Assembly (NCBI GenBank): GCA_025677825.1
Contig: JAIXMO010000003.1
Coordinates: forward strand, 310,001-374,000
Source: Helicostylum pulchrum
Lineage: Eukaryota > Mucoromycota > Mucoromycetes > Mucorales > Mucoraceae
Direction of reading: 5' to 3'
Length of the DNA: 64,000 nt
Made by a program: the position numbers and the translations under genes. Below, piece after piece: positions 33,069 through 48,000 of the stretch; position 1 is the first letter of the stretch; each line of letters starts with the position of its first letter. Under the pieces are notes generated by a model that saw only the letters and a program-made list of their open reading frames with translations, made no database searches and was not told where the DNA came from.

Positions 33069-35407
33069 TTAAAGTTGGGCATTGACTTCAGGAACATAAC
33101 CGAGCTTCTTGAAATGAGCGATGACCTTTTCTGCTTTCTCAACAGCATGCTCAGGAGTGATTTTGAAGAACTTGTATAAGTCTTCAGCCTTACCGGATTG
33201 ACCAAAGGTATTCAAACCAATATGAGCATGAGAATAACGGTCCCAACCGAATGTACTAAGAGCCTCAATAGAAATCACGGGAACATCAAGAGGGAATACT
33301 TCCTTTTTGTATTCAGCCGATTGATCATCAAAGAGTTCTGTACAAGGCATAGAGACAACTCTGGAGCTAATCTTCTTTTCTGCTAAAGCCTTGGCAGCTT
33401 CAACAGCAATACAGACTTCAGAACCAGTGGAAACAAATACAACTTGAGGCTTTTCATCGGATTGGAGAACATATCCACCCTTAAGTACGGCTTCAATAGA
33501 AGTACCCTTTAAATGAGGCAAGTTTTGACGTGAAAGCGCAATAATTGAAGGACGGGTAAGGTTGGAGATAGCTGCCAAGTAAGTACCAGAGGTTTCATTA
33601 CCATCAGCAGGACGGAAAGTAAGCATATTGGGTGTAGCACGGGTCAAAGCAAGAGTTTCAATAGGTTGATGGGTAGGACCATCCTCACCAAGACCAATAG
33701 AGTCGTGAGTCATAACATAAATAACACGAATATGAGAAATGGCAGAAAGACGAGCAGCGCCCCAACCATAAGTCAAGAAGTTAAGGAAAGTTCCACCATA
33801 GGGAATGATGCCACCATATGCAGCCATACCGTTCATAATAGCAAACATACCATGTTCACGAATACCATAACGAAGATAACGACCAGTGTAATCACCAAGA
33901 CCAGTAGAGGGGTGTTGGAAATCAACAGCATTAGTCCAACGAGTTAAGTTAGAACCAGTCAAATCAGCAGAGCCACCAATCAACTCGGGAAGTTTTGCCT
34001 CAATAGCTGTCAAAACACCCTCGGATAACTTTCTAGTAGCGACAGCAGCATCAGAAGGTGTGAAACGAGGAAGCTCCTTTTCCCATCCTTCAGGTAACTT
34101 TTCTGCAAATCGGCGTTCGATCTCTGCTGCTTCCTTTGCATACTTGGCCTTATATTGTTTGAAAAGTTCATTCCATTTAGCCTCGTATTCAGCACCTTCC
34201 TTGGCACGAGCATGATATAAATCATATACCTGATATCGTAAACTAGGGTTAGCGGAAAAAAAAAAATCGACCAATTTAAACTCAATATTATTTCATGCTT
34301 ACATCACTTGGGATATCAAAAGTTTTATCTGGGTTAAAGCCAAACTTTTTCTTGACTTGTTTGATATCATCATCTATCAGTGATAATTAATAATCTACTA
34401 CAGCGGTCTTGATATATATGAAACTTACCGGAAAGAGGAGAACCATGAACCTTTTCCTTACCTTGCAATAACGAACCATAGCCTGTTTTTTTTAATAGAA
34501 TTTTTTTAGTAATTGTTGACAAATAATGCATGAAATCTGTGTAACTACTTGAAGCGTGAAAATAAAAAGTCTCACACTCCCAAAAATAAATAACATACCA
34601 ATAGTTGTTTTAACCTTGATGAGAGTTGGCTTGTCAGTAACATTTCTAGCCTCGGTAATAGCCTTTTCGATAGAAGAGAAATCAGAATCGCCATCACCAA
34701 CAACAATAGTGTGCCAGTCGTAAGATTCAAAGCGCTTTACGACATCTTCAGTAAAGGAAACAGCGGTATCACCGTCAATAGTAATACTGTTGTCATCATA
34801 AAAGGCGATGAGTTTACCAAGCTTTAAATGTCCAGCCAAAGAAGCAGATTCTGATGCAACACCTTCTTGGAGACAACCATCACCCAGAAGGAAGTACGTG
34901 TAGTTGTTGAAAATTTCAAAGCCAGGACGGTTATAGGTAGCAGCGAGTTGAGCTTCTGCAATAGCCATACCAACAGCATTGCCAACACCTTGACCAAGGG
35001 GACCTGTAGTAACTTCAACACCATCGGTATCAAGACGTTCAGGATGACCAGGTGTTCTATTTTTTTTTCAACGTAAATATGACATAACTTTCGCGTTTTT
35101 TTTATATACTTTACTTTGAGCCTAATTGACGGAACTGCTTTAAATCATCCATACTAATTTTATATCCCAACAAGTGAAATATAATATATTGAAGAGCACA
35201 AGCGTGACCATTAGAAAGAAGGAAACGATCACGGTTAATGAAACGGGGGTTCTTGGGGTTGGCGTTAAGGAACTTTGTGAACAAAACGTGAGCGAGAGGG
35301 GCACAGCCCATAGGTGCACCGGGATGACCAGAGTTTGCAGCGCGTACAGTATCTGCGGCTACAACACGAATAGTATTAATAGATTTTTGTTCAAGATCAG
35401 AGGCCAT
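33069..35407 (-). CDS. TKL1: transketolase
   Basis: Five exons, high to low: 35115-35407, 34599-35056, 34429-34482, 34303-34373, 33069-34229; 678 residues, the usual length. It is a thiamine-diphosphate enzyme of the non-oxidative pentose phosphate pathway moving two-carbon units between sugars. Landmarks: [11 protein letters not shown] near the start, TTGPLGQG, the GDG thiamine-binding motif (156-158) followed by [29 protein letters not shown] and [15 protein letters not shown]. The start is the ATG of MASDLEQ; the frame extends upstream through T-rich DNA with no domain. Exon 3 is only 54 nt. Cytosolic. Confidence 0.96.
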
Positions 35408-35763
35408 TTTTTTTTTAAAAAGTATATATTTATTTGAGTATAAAGATATGAAGAAGAAGAAATAAGTAAGACATGTTGTATGCAACTTTTTTATACGGAC
35501 GCTATTTTTTTTTTTAGATCGGAGCAAACGCTAGGCGCTAGAAACGTCACTATGTCTCTTTTGTCCCAAACAAACTTTTATTGGCCAGAGGCTAAGACCC
35601 ATTGTTTTAGTTTGACCGATAAAAAACCCTGAGTGGATGTAACATTATGTAAGTTAACTTTTTAAAAATCGGCCGAATGTTTACATACATACCGTAGTAG
35701 TGATATATAAGAATAGCATGTGTTTGCATTAGGATGAAATATAACGTTTATTAAAGCTAGATA
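35408..35763. other. intergenic spacer
   Basis: Separates the transketolase start from the stop of the AGC kinase, which runs in the same direction; presumably transketolase promoter and kinase 3' UTR. No ORF of note. Confidence 0.5.
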
Positions 35764-37350
<1,587 letters not shown>

Positions 37351-37874
37351 TTTATGCTTTTAGTAATTGAAAAAGAGAGGTTTTTGTTTCTTTAAATGTT
37401 AAATAAAAAGAGAGAAAATTTATGATGAAAGATTAATGTAAAAACGACGTGCGAACAAACGAAATTGTAATCTAGAGTATAAATCCATATAAAAATGTAT
37501 AAGACAAAGAAAAAAAAAAAAAAAAAAAACTTTTTTTTTTTCGTATAGCCATTTTTGGACACCAATGGAGCTAATGAAGTGGGGTATTTTTTCTTTTTCT
37601 GTAAACCAATTAAAAAATAACAGACATCCCATTGTTCTTCAAAGGATTTCCGAATCTTTTTTTTTTTTTTTTGAGTATGTTGTCTAAATTATATAAACAT
37701 GAACTGCATAAGAAATTATAATAGTACGGACATTATTCTTCTATTTTCTACAAGTGACAAATTTAAATAAGATCTGGCAAAGAATGTCATTTCTAGCATA
37801 TATAAGTAAGATAGAATCATCTCTGATTTTTGTTTTCTTCATTATTAAACATATAGTCTTCTTATTTATTAAAT
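37351..37874. other. divergent promoter region
   Basis: Between the AGC kinase and the repeat-protein gene, transcribed away from each other. Contains long A and T tracts (near 37510-37540 and 37656-37672). Confidence 0.5.
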
Positions 37875-40800
37875 ATGGTCAATCTTACAACTTATATGGT
37901 GGCTACTACAGCCATGATCATGGGTATCAACGCTCTTGATCATGCTTCCGTCCAAAAGGTTAGAGAGGCTTTATTAGCCTCTAAGGTTCTCCCTTCATCT
38001 TCCCTTACCGCTACTCCTACTGCCGCCGCAGGTAAAATAAATAAATCTTATTTTCATCCTCATGTCATTCTAACTTTAAACTATGTACTTAGATCTTCAT
38101 GCAGATAGTATTTTGGATGATATCAATGCATTCTTGGGTAACCTTTTACACCCTATGCTTCGCGCTAACAGTGAAGATAACTTTGTAGCCAACGCTCCTG
38201 CTAGTCCTTCTGTCACTTCTGCTGCTGCTAATGTCGGTAATTTTGTCAGAGACGCAAAGTCTTCCATCTCTAATGAAGTCAAAAACAGCGAATCCAATGC
38301 TTCTGCCGCAAATGCTTCCGCTTCTGCCTCTGGTGTTGCCAATAGACCTACTGACATTTCCGCTGCTGGTCTTACCGATCTCGTTGGTGATGCTGAAAAC
38401 TTGGCTGGAGATGCTGTTAAAGACGTTCAAGAGATTGTAACCAATCCTATCGGTGCTGTAACTGACGCCGTGAGTGATGTAACTGACGCTGCAACTGATG
38501 CTTCCGACCACATCACTGAAGGCGCTAAGGATATTGTTGATGGTGCCACTGACGCTGCTGCCGGCATTGCTAATGGTCTCACCGGTGGTGCCGTCAGTCC
38601 TATCACTGATGGTGCTAATGCTGCTGTACACGGTGTTACTGGTACTGCTGAGGAGATTGTTGACGGAACTACAAATGGTGTTGATGGCGTTGTTCATAGC
38701 GTTACTGATAACATCAAGGGTACTGCTGGTGCTATTACCGGTGGTGGTCTTCGTAGAGAAGGTCTTACCGACCTCGTTGGCGATGCTAAAGACGTGATCA
38801 ATGATGCTGTTAAGGACGTTGCAGAGATTCCAACCAATCCTATTGGCGCCGTAGCTGATGCCGCTGGTGATGCCACTGATATTGCTGCTAATGTTGCCGA
38901 CCACATCACTGAAGGCGCTAAGGATATTGTTGATGGTGCCACTGACGCTGCTGCCGGCATTGCTAATGGTCTCACCGGTGGTGCCGTCAGTCCTATCACT
39001 GATGGTGCTGCTGCCGCTGTACATGGTGTTACGGGTGCCGCTGAGGAGATTGTTGACGAGACTACAAATGTTGTCGATGGTGTTGTCCATAGTGTTACCG
39101 GTACTGTTGGCGGTGGTTTGCGTCAAGCCGCTCTCACTGATCTCGTAGGTGATGCTGAGAACGTTGTCGGCGATGCCGTTAAAGATGTTCAAGAAGTTTT
39201 CACAGATCCCATCGGTGCTGTAACTGATGCCATTGGCGATGCCACTGATGCTGCCACTGATGCTGCTGACCACGTTACTGAAGGTGCTAAAGATATTGTT
39301 GATGGTGCTTCTGATAGCGCTGTTGGTATTGCTAATGGCCTTACCGGTGGTATCCTCAGTCCTATCACTAATGGTGCTGCCGACGCTGTACACAGTGTTA
39401 CTGGTGTCGCTGACGGTGTTGTTGATAAAACTACAGATGTTGTTGGCGATATTGTCCATGGTGTTACTGATGCTGGTAACAACGGCATTGGTAGTATTAC
39501 AGGTGGTGGTGGTGCAACTGACGGCCTCTTTGGTGTCGGTCAAGGTGCTGAGAATGCTATGCCAGACCCTCTTACTGTTGTCAAAGATATTATTGATGGT
39601 GTAACCGAAGTCCTTAGTAATATCGCCGACGGTTTAGGAGCTGTCTTGAACCCTGGAGGCGGAGATGCTCTCGGCGGAGGAGATCCTATTGGTGATATTG
39701 TCAAGGCTATTAGCCATGCTATTGACGAAGCTACTGGCGGTGCTGCTGGTGCTGCTCAAGGTTTAGCTGGAGACGCCGCAGATACTCTCAGTGGGGTTGC
39801 TGGTGATGTTACTGGAGCTCTCGGTGATGCTGCTGGTACCGCTACAGATGCTGTTGGTGGTGCTCTCAGTGATGCCACAGATGCTGTTGGTGGAGCTGTC
39901 GGTAATGCTGCTGGTGGCGCTGTTGACGCAGACCCTCTTACTGTTGTCAAAAATATTGTTGATGGTGTAACCGGAGTCCTTAGTAATATCGCCGACGGTG
40001 TAGGAGCTGTCTTGAACCCTGGAGGCGGAGATGCTCTCGGCGGAGGAGATCCTATTGGTGATATTATCAAGGCTATCAAACAAGCTATTGACGAAGCTAT
40101 TGGCGGTACTGCTGGTGGTGCTGCAGATGCTCTCGGTGGCGTTGCTGGTGATGTTACTGGAGCTCTCGGTGATGCTGCTGGTACTGCTACAGATGCTGTT
40201 GGTGGTGCTCTCGGTGACGCTGCTGGTGGTGCTCTCACTGATGCTGCTGGTGCCGCTACAGATGCTGCTGGTGCCGCTACAGATGCTGTTGGTGGTGCTC
40301 TCGGTGACGCTGCTGGTGGTGCTCTCACTGATGCTGCTGGTGCCGCTACAGATGCTGTTGGTGGTGCTATTGGTGATGCTGCTGGTGCCGCTACAGATGC
40401 TGTTGGTGGTGCTCTCGGTGACGCTGCTGGTGGTGCTCTCACTGATGCTGCTGGTGCCGCTACAGATGCTGTTGGTGGTGCTATTGGTGATGCTTCTAGC
40501 GCTGCTTCTGGTGCTGTTAGTGGTGTTGCTAACGGTGCTGGTGATGTTTCTGGTGCTATCAGTGACGTTGCTGGTACAGTTAGTGATGTTGCTGGAGCTG
40601 CCGATGATGTTTCTGGCGCTGTTGGAGGTGTTACAGATGCTGTTAGTGGTGCCACAGGTGACCTCGGTGATGCTACAAGAGAAGACGGTGAACTCTTCCA
40701 GATTCCTGGTTCTAAGCGTGCCATCTACGATATGGATGGTGAGTACTCTGAATTAGCTGTCGCTCCTTCCGTTTCTAACGTCTACGCAGCTCAAGATGAA

Positions 40801-41038
40801 CCCGCATCTTCAATTAGATCAGTCCCTTCCGCTTCTTCCAGCGCAGCTCCTTCTTCTTCTATCTCTGCCAAGCATAGATCTGCTAAGGCAGTTTTGAGAG
40901 CTCATGCTGCTGCCATTAAATCTGCTCATTCTTCTATCCAGTCTAGCGCTGTAAGTGATTTTTTTATTTTATTTATTTAATTAGTTATACTAACGATTTA
41001 TAATTATGTAGACACCCTTAGATATTACCCTTGATTAG
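37875..41038 (+). CDS. secreted Ala/Gly/Asp-rich repeat protein (unknown function)
   Basis: Three exons: 37875-38031, 38093-40950, 41012-41038; 1013 residues. A signal peptide-like N-terminus (1-20) precedes a normal-looking segment (about 21-150). Then come three copies of a unit of about 125 residues starting LTDLVGDA and containing NPIGAV, EGAKDIVDGA and ANGLTGG. Two copies of another unit follow (DPLTVVK, LNPGGGDALGGGDPIGDI), and finally many short DAAGGALTDAAGAATDAVGG-type repeats. A Ser/Ala-rich tail ends the protein. There is no cysteine-rich domain, GPI site or catalytic motif. The Gly/Ala spacing suggests amphipathic helices or glycine-zipper packing (inference); LEA-like or cell-wall proteins are possible relatives. 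Not recognised. Copy numbers could vary, and assembly errors are possible. Confidence 0.8.
38371..40500 (+). repeat. nested coding tandem repeats
   Basis: Three long units start at about 38371, 38764 and 39133 (near 370-390 bp each). Two units start at about 39561 and 39930, and shorter repeats fill about 40180-40500. Some stretches are near-identical at DNA level between units (for example 38509-38605 and 38903-38999), pointing to recent duplication or gene conversion. Confidence 0.9.
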
Positions 41039-41672
41039 ACTTTTATAATCTATATCCCTTAACTTATTAAATTATTATACTTTCGTTTACGAAAGCTACT
41101 TTCACTAATTAAATTTAAAGACGAATCAAAAAACTAATATTTCTTTGCTTTTTTTTTTAAAAAAAAAATAGCTGCAAGTAGCTCATACTAAATGATGGAT
41201 TTGGTGCAACCAAAAGATACAGATAGTTCCCAAATTAATACAGACAATCAAGGCACGAAACTTTTTCCAGAGAAACACGCTGATTGTTTAGTGAGTTGAT
41301 CCCCGACTTGCCAAATCTAGTAACCCTTTTTAGTGGCTAACGACAGGTGATAAAAACAATTAAGAAAAATAACGATAGTAAATGTATTCCAATATTTTAT
41401 TGATTATGAAAATATTTCGTCATGTATTTTGATATTAAATTCAAGTCATGTATGAATAAAACGAATATTGAACTATAAAAACTTGCATGAAAATGGCAGA
41501 AGAAAACAAGAATAAAACTATCTGAAATTTAAAAAAAAGACGGGTCCACGTCATGAAATGTTTTTTCTTTGAGCGTGATAACTATTCTCCTCTTATTTTT
41601 ATTTTATTTTATTTTTCTTTTTTTCCAATTACTTTAGAGTCATATTACTTCAAACTCTGATATTTATTTAAT
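41039..41672. other. intergenic, no gene seen
   Basis: 3' region of the repeat protein gene and upstream region of the PP2A subunit gene. A T/A-rich (ATTTT)n-like run lies at 41598-41626. Confidence 0.5.
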
Positions 41673-44031
41673 ATGCCTTTAAACCCTACAGACATGGATA
41701 TTGATACTACAGCAGTTCCTGCTACTGAATTTATGGATGAGGATCCCCCTGCTTTGAATGAAGGAATTAATAACGTTGCAGCTTTAATTGATGAACTTAA
41801 ACACGAAGACGTTACATATAGACTTAATTCTATTAAGAAACTTGACATTATTGCCAATGCACTTGGTGTTGAGAGAACTAGAAATGAACTCGTTCCTTTC
41901 CTTCAAGGTAAAAATGAAAAGTGAAAAAAAAAAAAAAAAAAAAACTTTCTATAAAAGTACGTGTCTTTCAGATTGGGTAACAATATCTACATATCCTCTT
42001 AGAATCCATTGACGATGAAGATGACGTTTTGTTAGCTTTAGCTGAAGAACTTGGTAAATTAGTTGATGTTGTTGGCGGTATTGAGTATGCTCATTATCTC
42101 TTACCTCCTTTGGAGAATATTGCCGCTGTTGAAGAGGCTTCTGTTAGAGATAAAGTAAGCATAAGAAAAACCTTTTTTTTTCATCTTTTTTTTAAATCAT
42201 TTACTTTAGGCTGTTACTTCTCTTTGTCACATTGTAGAAGTTTTACCCGAAGATCACATTGAGAAATATTTCGTTCCTCTTCTCAAGAGATTGAGTGTTG
42301 GAGATTGGTTTACTAGTAGAACATCTGCTACTGGTCTTTATGTTGCCGTTTATAAGAGAGCTTCTGGTACTCTTCAAGCAGAATTAAAAACGTAAGTTTT
42401 TTATTTGTATATTTATTACTATTATTCGTGGTGTCATTATCATTAACTTAACCTTTCCCTGATTAGCTTATTCACACAATTAGCAGAGGATGTTAGTCCC
42501 ATGGTTAGAAGAGCTGCTGCAAAAGCTTTAGTGGTAATTTTAGCATTGAGGAACGACATTGCATTGATAAAATACTCATACTTTACTATTAGAATCTTGT
42601 TAGTGAAGTTTCCGCCGAAGATGTTCTTGTTACCGTCATTCCATTATTCCAGAAATTAGCTCAAGATGATCAAGATTCTGTTCGTCTTTTAACGGTCGAA
42701 GTTTTGGTTGCACTTGCTAACCGTTTGTCAAAAGAGCAAACCAAAGAACTTTTGTTGCCTGCCTTTACTTCTTTGTCGAATGATAAAGGTTGGAGAGTTA
42801 GGTATATGGTTGCTTCAAAATATGTCGAGGTTCGTGTTTAATATAATTTACAATTAATTTTTTAAGAAAAAAACTAACGTTCTTTATTTAGCTTGCTGAT
42901 TCATTTGGACAGGAGATCGCTAGAGAAAACTTTACAGCCGCTTTTGTTAGTATGTTGAAGGATACAGAAGGTGAAGTTAGAACCGCTGCCGCTAGTCAAA
43001 TTCCTGGATATGCTAAGCTTGTTGATAAGTCTGTCATTCTTCAAGACCTTTTACCTTGCGTGAAATTACTTGTTACTGACGAGAATCAACATGCCCGTGC
43101 CGCTCTTGCAAAGGATATTAGTGGATTAGCTCCTATTATTGGTCAAGACGCGTAAGTTATATTTACGTGTATATTGGGCTATATAATTATACTTACAATG
43201 TAATGTATAGAACTATGGAATACTTATTGCCTTTATTTTTGCAACAATTAACTGATGAATTCCCTGATGTTCGTTTGAATGTCATTTCCAACTTGGAAAC
43301 AATCAACAAAGGTAAATATACGTGTGTGTGTATGTGTGCAAAAGTTATTAACTTTTAACCACCATCGTTTTAGCTATTGGAATCGAGCGTGTTTCTCAAG
43401 CATTACTCCCTGCTATTGTTGAATTATCAGAGGATAAGCAATGGCGTATTCGTCTAGCTATTATTGAATATATTCCTCTTTTAGCTAAACAATTTGGATC
43501 TAAATTCTTCGAAGAAAAACTTTTGGAATTATGCATGTCTTGGCTTCGTGACCTTGTATTCTCCATTCGTGAGGCTGCTACTGTAAATTTAATGAAGCTC
43601 ACCGAAGTTTTTGGTGCTGATTGGGCAAAGACTGCTATTATTCCTGAAGTGATGAAGATGACAACCGATGAGAATTATTTGCACAGAATGACTACAATTT
43701 TTGCTTTGACAGTAAGTTAACTTATTTATTTTTCCCCTTTGGCTGAATAGAAATCTAAAACGTGTATTAGACAATGGCTGAGGCTTTGACTCCCATCATG
43801 GTTAAAGAATCTATTCTTCCTACAATCACTGAGATGTCTAAAGATCCTATCCCTAATATCCGTTTTAACGTTGCTAAATCATTGGAGACCTTGATACCAT
43901 TATTGAAAAAGGATCCCAGCACAGTTGAACTTGTTAACACTTCAGTTAAACCTACCCTTGAAAAACTTAGCTTAGATCAAGATGTTGACGTTCAATTTTT
44001 TGCTACAAGAGCATTGGAAAGTAATGTTTGA
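41673..44031 (+). CDS. TPD3: PP2A scaffolding subunit A (PR65/Tpd3)
   Basis: Nine exons: 41673-41907, 42003-42154, 42210-42391, 42467-42533, 42593-42829, 42892-43151, 43211-43311, 43374-43711, 43771-44031; 610 residues. HEAT repeats run along the whole chain, with strongly conserved family segments [16 protein letters not shown]-like [45 protein letters not shown] and QDVDVQFFA. It is the scaffold that joins PP2A catalytic and B subunits. The N-terminus is acidic and longer than in PR65. The donor after exon 5 is GTTCGT, a weak variant, but the frame and family match require it. It lies just upstream of IQGAP in the same direction. Confidence 0.95.
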
Positions 44032-44436
44032 TTTACATACAGACACGCATAAACATCCCCATAACACAACTTCCCTCTCTTTTTTTTTTCCTAAATGTAA
44101 ATTGTAGTAGTCTTTCGTAGTAGTAATGAATTTGATTAAAATAAATCTTTTTTTTTTTTCCTTTAAAAAATGATAACAAATTCAACCACTTGTTAAGATC
44201 GGACTATTTTTTTTTATCAGTGTATTTTCAATACGAGTATTGCAAAACGTCACTGTGATCAAATTCGTCTTGTCAAATCCAATTACTATACTATGCAAGG
44301 AATGCATTTGAAAAAGACCTCTTTATAATTGTTGCAAATCATTTATTTCCTTTCTGTTCTTCCTTTCTCTCTTCTAAACTACTAATTATTATCAGGAACA
44401 AACTTCGACTAATACATTTTATTTTTATTTTTAATA
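44032..44436. other. intergenic spacer
   Basis: Between TPD3 and the IQGAP gene; short T tracts and a pyrimidine-rich stretch near 44339-44375. No gene. Confidence 0.5.
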
Positions 44437-44995
44437 ATGGCAACCGAACCTAATCCTTTGAAGAGATTGTCTGTTATGGCTGGTAAAAAAGGCTTAACTG
44501 ATCTTCATATACCTACAATTACTGAGGATGCTCAAGATGTGGTTGGTAAGTTACACAATAAAGAAAAAATTCGGAAGATAATTTTTTTTTTACTATTTTA
44601 CTAACCTTATTAATAGGAATGCAAGGTACATCTCTACTACTTTTCTATTAGCCTTCCGATACTAACATGTCAAATTTTAGGTCGCATAAGACTTCAAAAG
44701 AATGACAAGGCTCAAAACAGCCAGTGGATGGATAAGCAAAGAAATAATTTGTTAGCATATGAATATCTTTGTCATATTGGTGAAGCAAAAGAGTACAGTA
44801 AAAAAATCAACGCATACTGAAATTGCTTTTAATATTTTTCGCTTATTAATTTTAGATGGATAGAAGACTGTTTACAGTACGAAATTGATCCTATTATAAA
44901 ACTAGAAGAGTCTATGAGAAATGGAATCGTATTGGCCAAACTCGCCGACTGGTTTTCCCCTGGTATTGTCCGTAAAATATTTCAAGTACGTTCCT

Positions 44996-45026
<31 letters not shown>

Positions 45027-48000
45027 GGATTTATATTTTCTGTTTCTTTACTGAATATGTACAATAGGATTCCAAGCTGCAATTCCGCCACTCAGATAAC
45101 ATCAATTACTTCTTTGATGCTTTAAAAGTTGTTCGGCTACCTCAAATCTTCTGGTTTGAACTAACTGATCTTTATGAAAAAAAGAACATTCCGAAAGTCA
45201 TTTACTGTATCCATGCTCTCAGGTAATCTTTTGATATGATAAATTTAGTTGAATGAAACACTCATAGCCCGATTTTACTTTCTTTATTCCAGTCATTTAT
45301 TATCTAGACGTAATTTGGCTCCCAACATCAAGAATTTATTAGGACAGCTTCAGTTTACAAGTAGGTTTTTTTTTAAAAAAAAAAGAATAGTTGGCTAGAT
45401 ATTAGTGGTGTTAAAAACTTTACTAGATGAGGAATTAAGTTTAACACAACGCCATTTGGATTCATCGGGCGTAACTATGCCTAACTTTATGAATATTGGT
45501 TCGTCTTTACGCCGAGAATTGAACGAATCAGACGATGAGGATGATCATTGTGGCTTTAAACCGACTTTTGGGTACGATTCCATGCTTAATAATTATGGGC
45601 GTACTATTCAAACACCCGATTTAATTATTGAGGAGGAAGAGTCTGACTCAGAGCTCTCTCATTCGTCTGTTACTGAAGATCGTAAGTCTATCTTTGATAT
45701 TTTTATTATAAATACTCATATTTCAGTAGATTATCAAAGCTATTGGTGTCAGGAAGAGAATCGAGATAGATTGGCAACTTGCCAATCTATTGCAAGGACG
45801 TGGCTTGCTAGAAAAGAATTCAGCTGCATACAAAATGCACACCGATCAAATGATTTTAATAATCAAATTACCCGAATTCAAGCTCACGTTCGTGGAAACT
45901 CCACTCGTACAAGAAATGCGGAAAGAAAAAATATATTATTATCACAAGAGCTGTTTATTATAAAATTACAGTGTATTTCTCGTGGATATCTCGCTAGACT
46001 CAAGTACCAACAAACTATTGATTATTACCGTGCTCACATAGACAAAATCATTAAAATACAAACATTTGTCAAGAATAAATTACTTGGTAATGCATACAAG
46101 AAATTAACGACAGATTCGAATCCTTCGATCAGCACTGTCAAGAGTTTTATCCATCTTTTAGATGATAGCGATCTTGATTTCGATCGTGAATTAGCGTTGG
46201 AAGATATGCGTCAGCAAGTGATTGAGCATATTCGAGAGAACAATCAGCTAGATTCTCATATAAATGTACTTGATATTCAAATTGCCTTATTTTTGAAGAA
46301 TGCTATTTCGATAGACGAAGTTTTGAAGCACAGTGGAGCATTTAAAAAGAAAAAAGAGCAACAAAGAATTATGAACCACTTGGCTGCCAAGAATACTCAG
46401 TCAAATCCATTTACTTTTTCTAACATTGATAAAGACAGTAGAAAGCGATTAGAATTATTTCAACAGCTCGTATACACGTTGCAAACCGAACCAAAGTATT
46501 TAGCTCGATTATTATCCATGACAAATCGACAAGATTTAGGTGTCCACTCAAGCCATAAGCTAATCGAGTCTACTGTTCTTTCTTTGTTTGGTTATGCTAC
46601 AAATGCCCGTGAAGAATTTTTACTTATTAATCTTTGCAAGGTAATCTTTTTTTTTAAAGAAAAATAGTTTTATAGACAACGTCCAAGTAATAATATTTCT
46701 TTTTATGTAGTATTGTATTGCAGAGGAAATGAAAGATGTAGAGAGTACACAGGAGTTTATGCGTGGAAACTATACTTTTATGAAGCTCGTTGTTCAAACT
46801 AATCGAGGAGCAAAAGAGCGCGAGTTCTTTCGTACTCTGTTAAACCCTCTTGTAAATGAAGTAGTCCATAACGATTTTTTGGACCTCGAAACGGATCCTG
46901 TTAGTATTTATCATAAAGCTATTAACGATGAAGAATCAAGAACGGGCATGCCCTCTAATCGTCCTCATGCTGTGACATCTCAAGAAGCTCTATCAGATAC
47001 AGAAGTAAGAGATACCTTTGTTATTCATCTTCGTAATTTGAGAGAAATTACCGAGCAATTTTTTACGGCGGTTACGTCGACTGTGGATTCCGTTCCTTAT
47101 GGTATTCGTGTAGTAGCAAGAGAATTAAGATTAATTTTAGAAGAAAATTTTTCCAATGAACCTCATGAGCGTATCATTCGTATTATCGGTAACTTTATCT
47201 ATTACCGATATCTAAATCCTGCTATTGTGTATGTTAACAAAATTATATGTATATGTATTTAATTTACTAATTGTTGTTTTTTTAGCGCTCCCGAACAATA
47301 CGATGTTATTGACGCAGTAATTAATCCGATTCAAAGAAAGAACTTGGCTGAAGTAGATATATAATAAATATATTAATTATCTATCATATCGACTAAACCC
47401 ATTTTTTTTATAGGTTTCTAAAATGTTGCAACATATCTCCAGTGGCGCTGTTTTTGAAGATTCTCATGATATATTTTTAGCGCCTTTAAACGAATATGTT
47501 GCAGATGCGAGTCAACGCTTCAGCGAATGGTTTTTAGAGTGTAAAGTAACGTTAAAATTTATTACTACCATATTCTAACAATTATTTATAGTAACAAATG
47601 TTGAAGACCCTGAAAGCTATTTTGGTATGCATGCCTTGACAGATCAAACCAACACACACAAACCCATTGTTTATTTATCACCAAACGAGTTATTCCATTT
47701 ACACTATACCCTCCAAAGCAATTTGGACTCCATCGAGCCTGAAGGAGCTGGTCTTCTTCATGATATCTGTAATGAAATTGGCCCCTCTGCTTATCATCCC
47801 GATATCGAGTTACCCGAATCTATGGTTTGCTTGACTTTAACCAATCATTGTGACGATATACCTATGGATCCTACAGCGCGTCTACAACAATTATTGGTAG
47901 ATACAAAGAGACTTGTAATTTATGTTATCAAAATTCAAAGTGGAAAAGATTTGGCCTACATCTTTCAAGAATCCATCACATCCGAACACGAAAGAAATTG

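Noticed and set aside
35408..35527. Upstream in-frame extension of transketolase
   Set aside because: Phe/Lys-rich reading of T/A tracts; the family N-terminus matches the chosen start.
38146..39543. 465-codon antisense ORF, plus long out-of-frame ORFs (39756-40724 minus, 40031-40756 plus)
   Set aside because: They arise because the sense repeats have strongly biased codons that leave other frames open. The sense frame alone has a signal peptide, splice-consistent exons and a normal tail.
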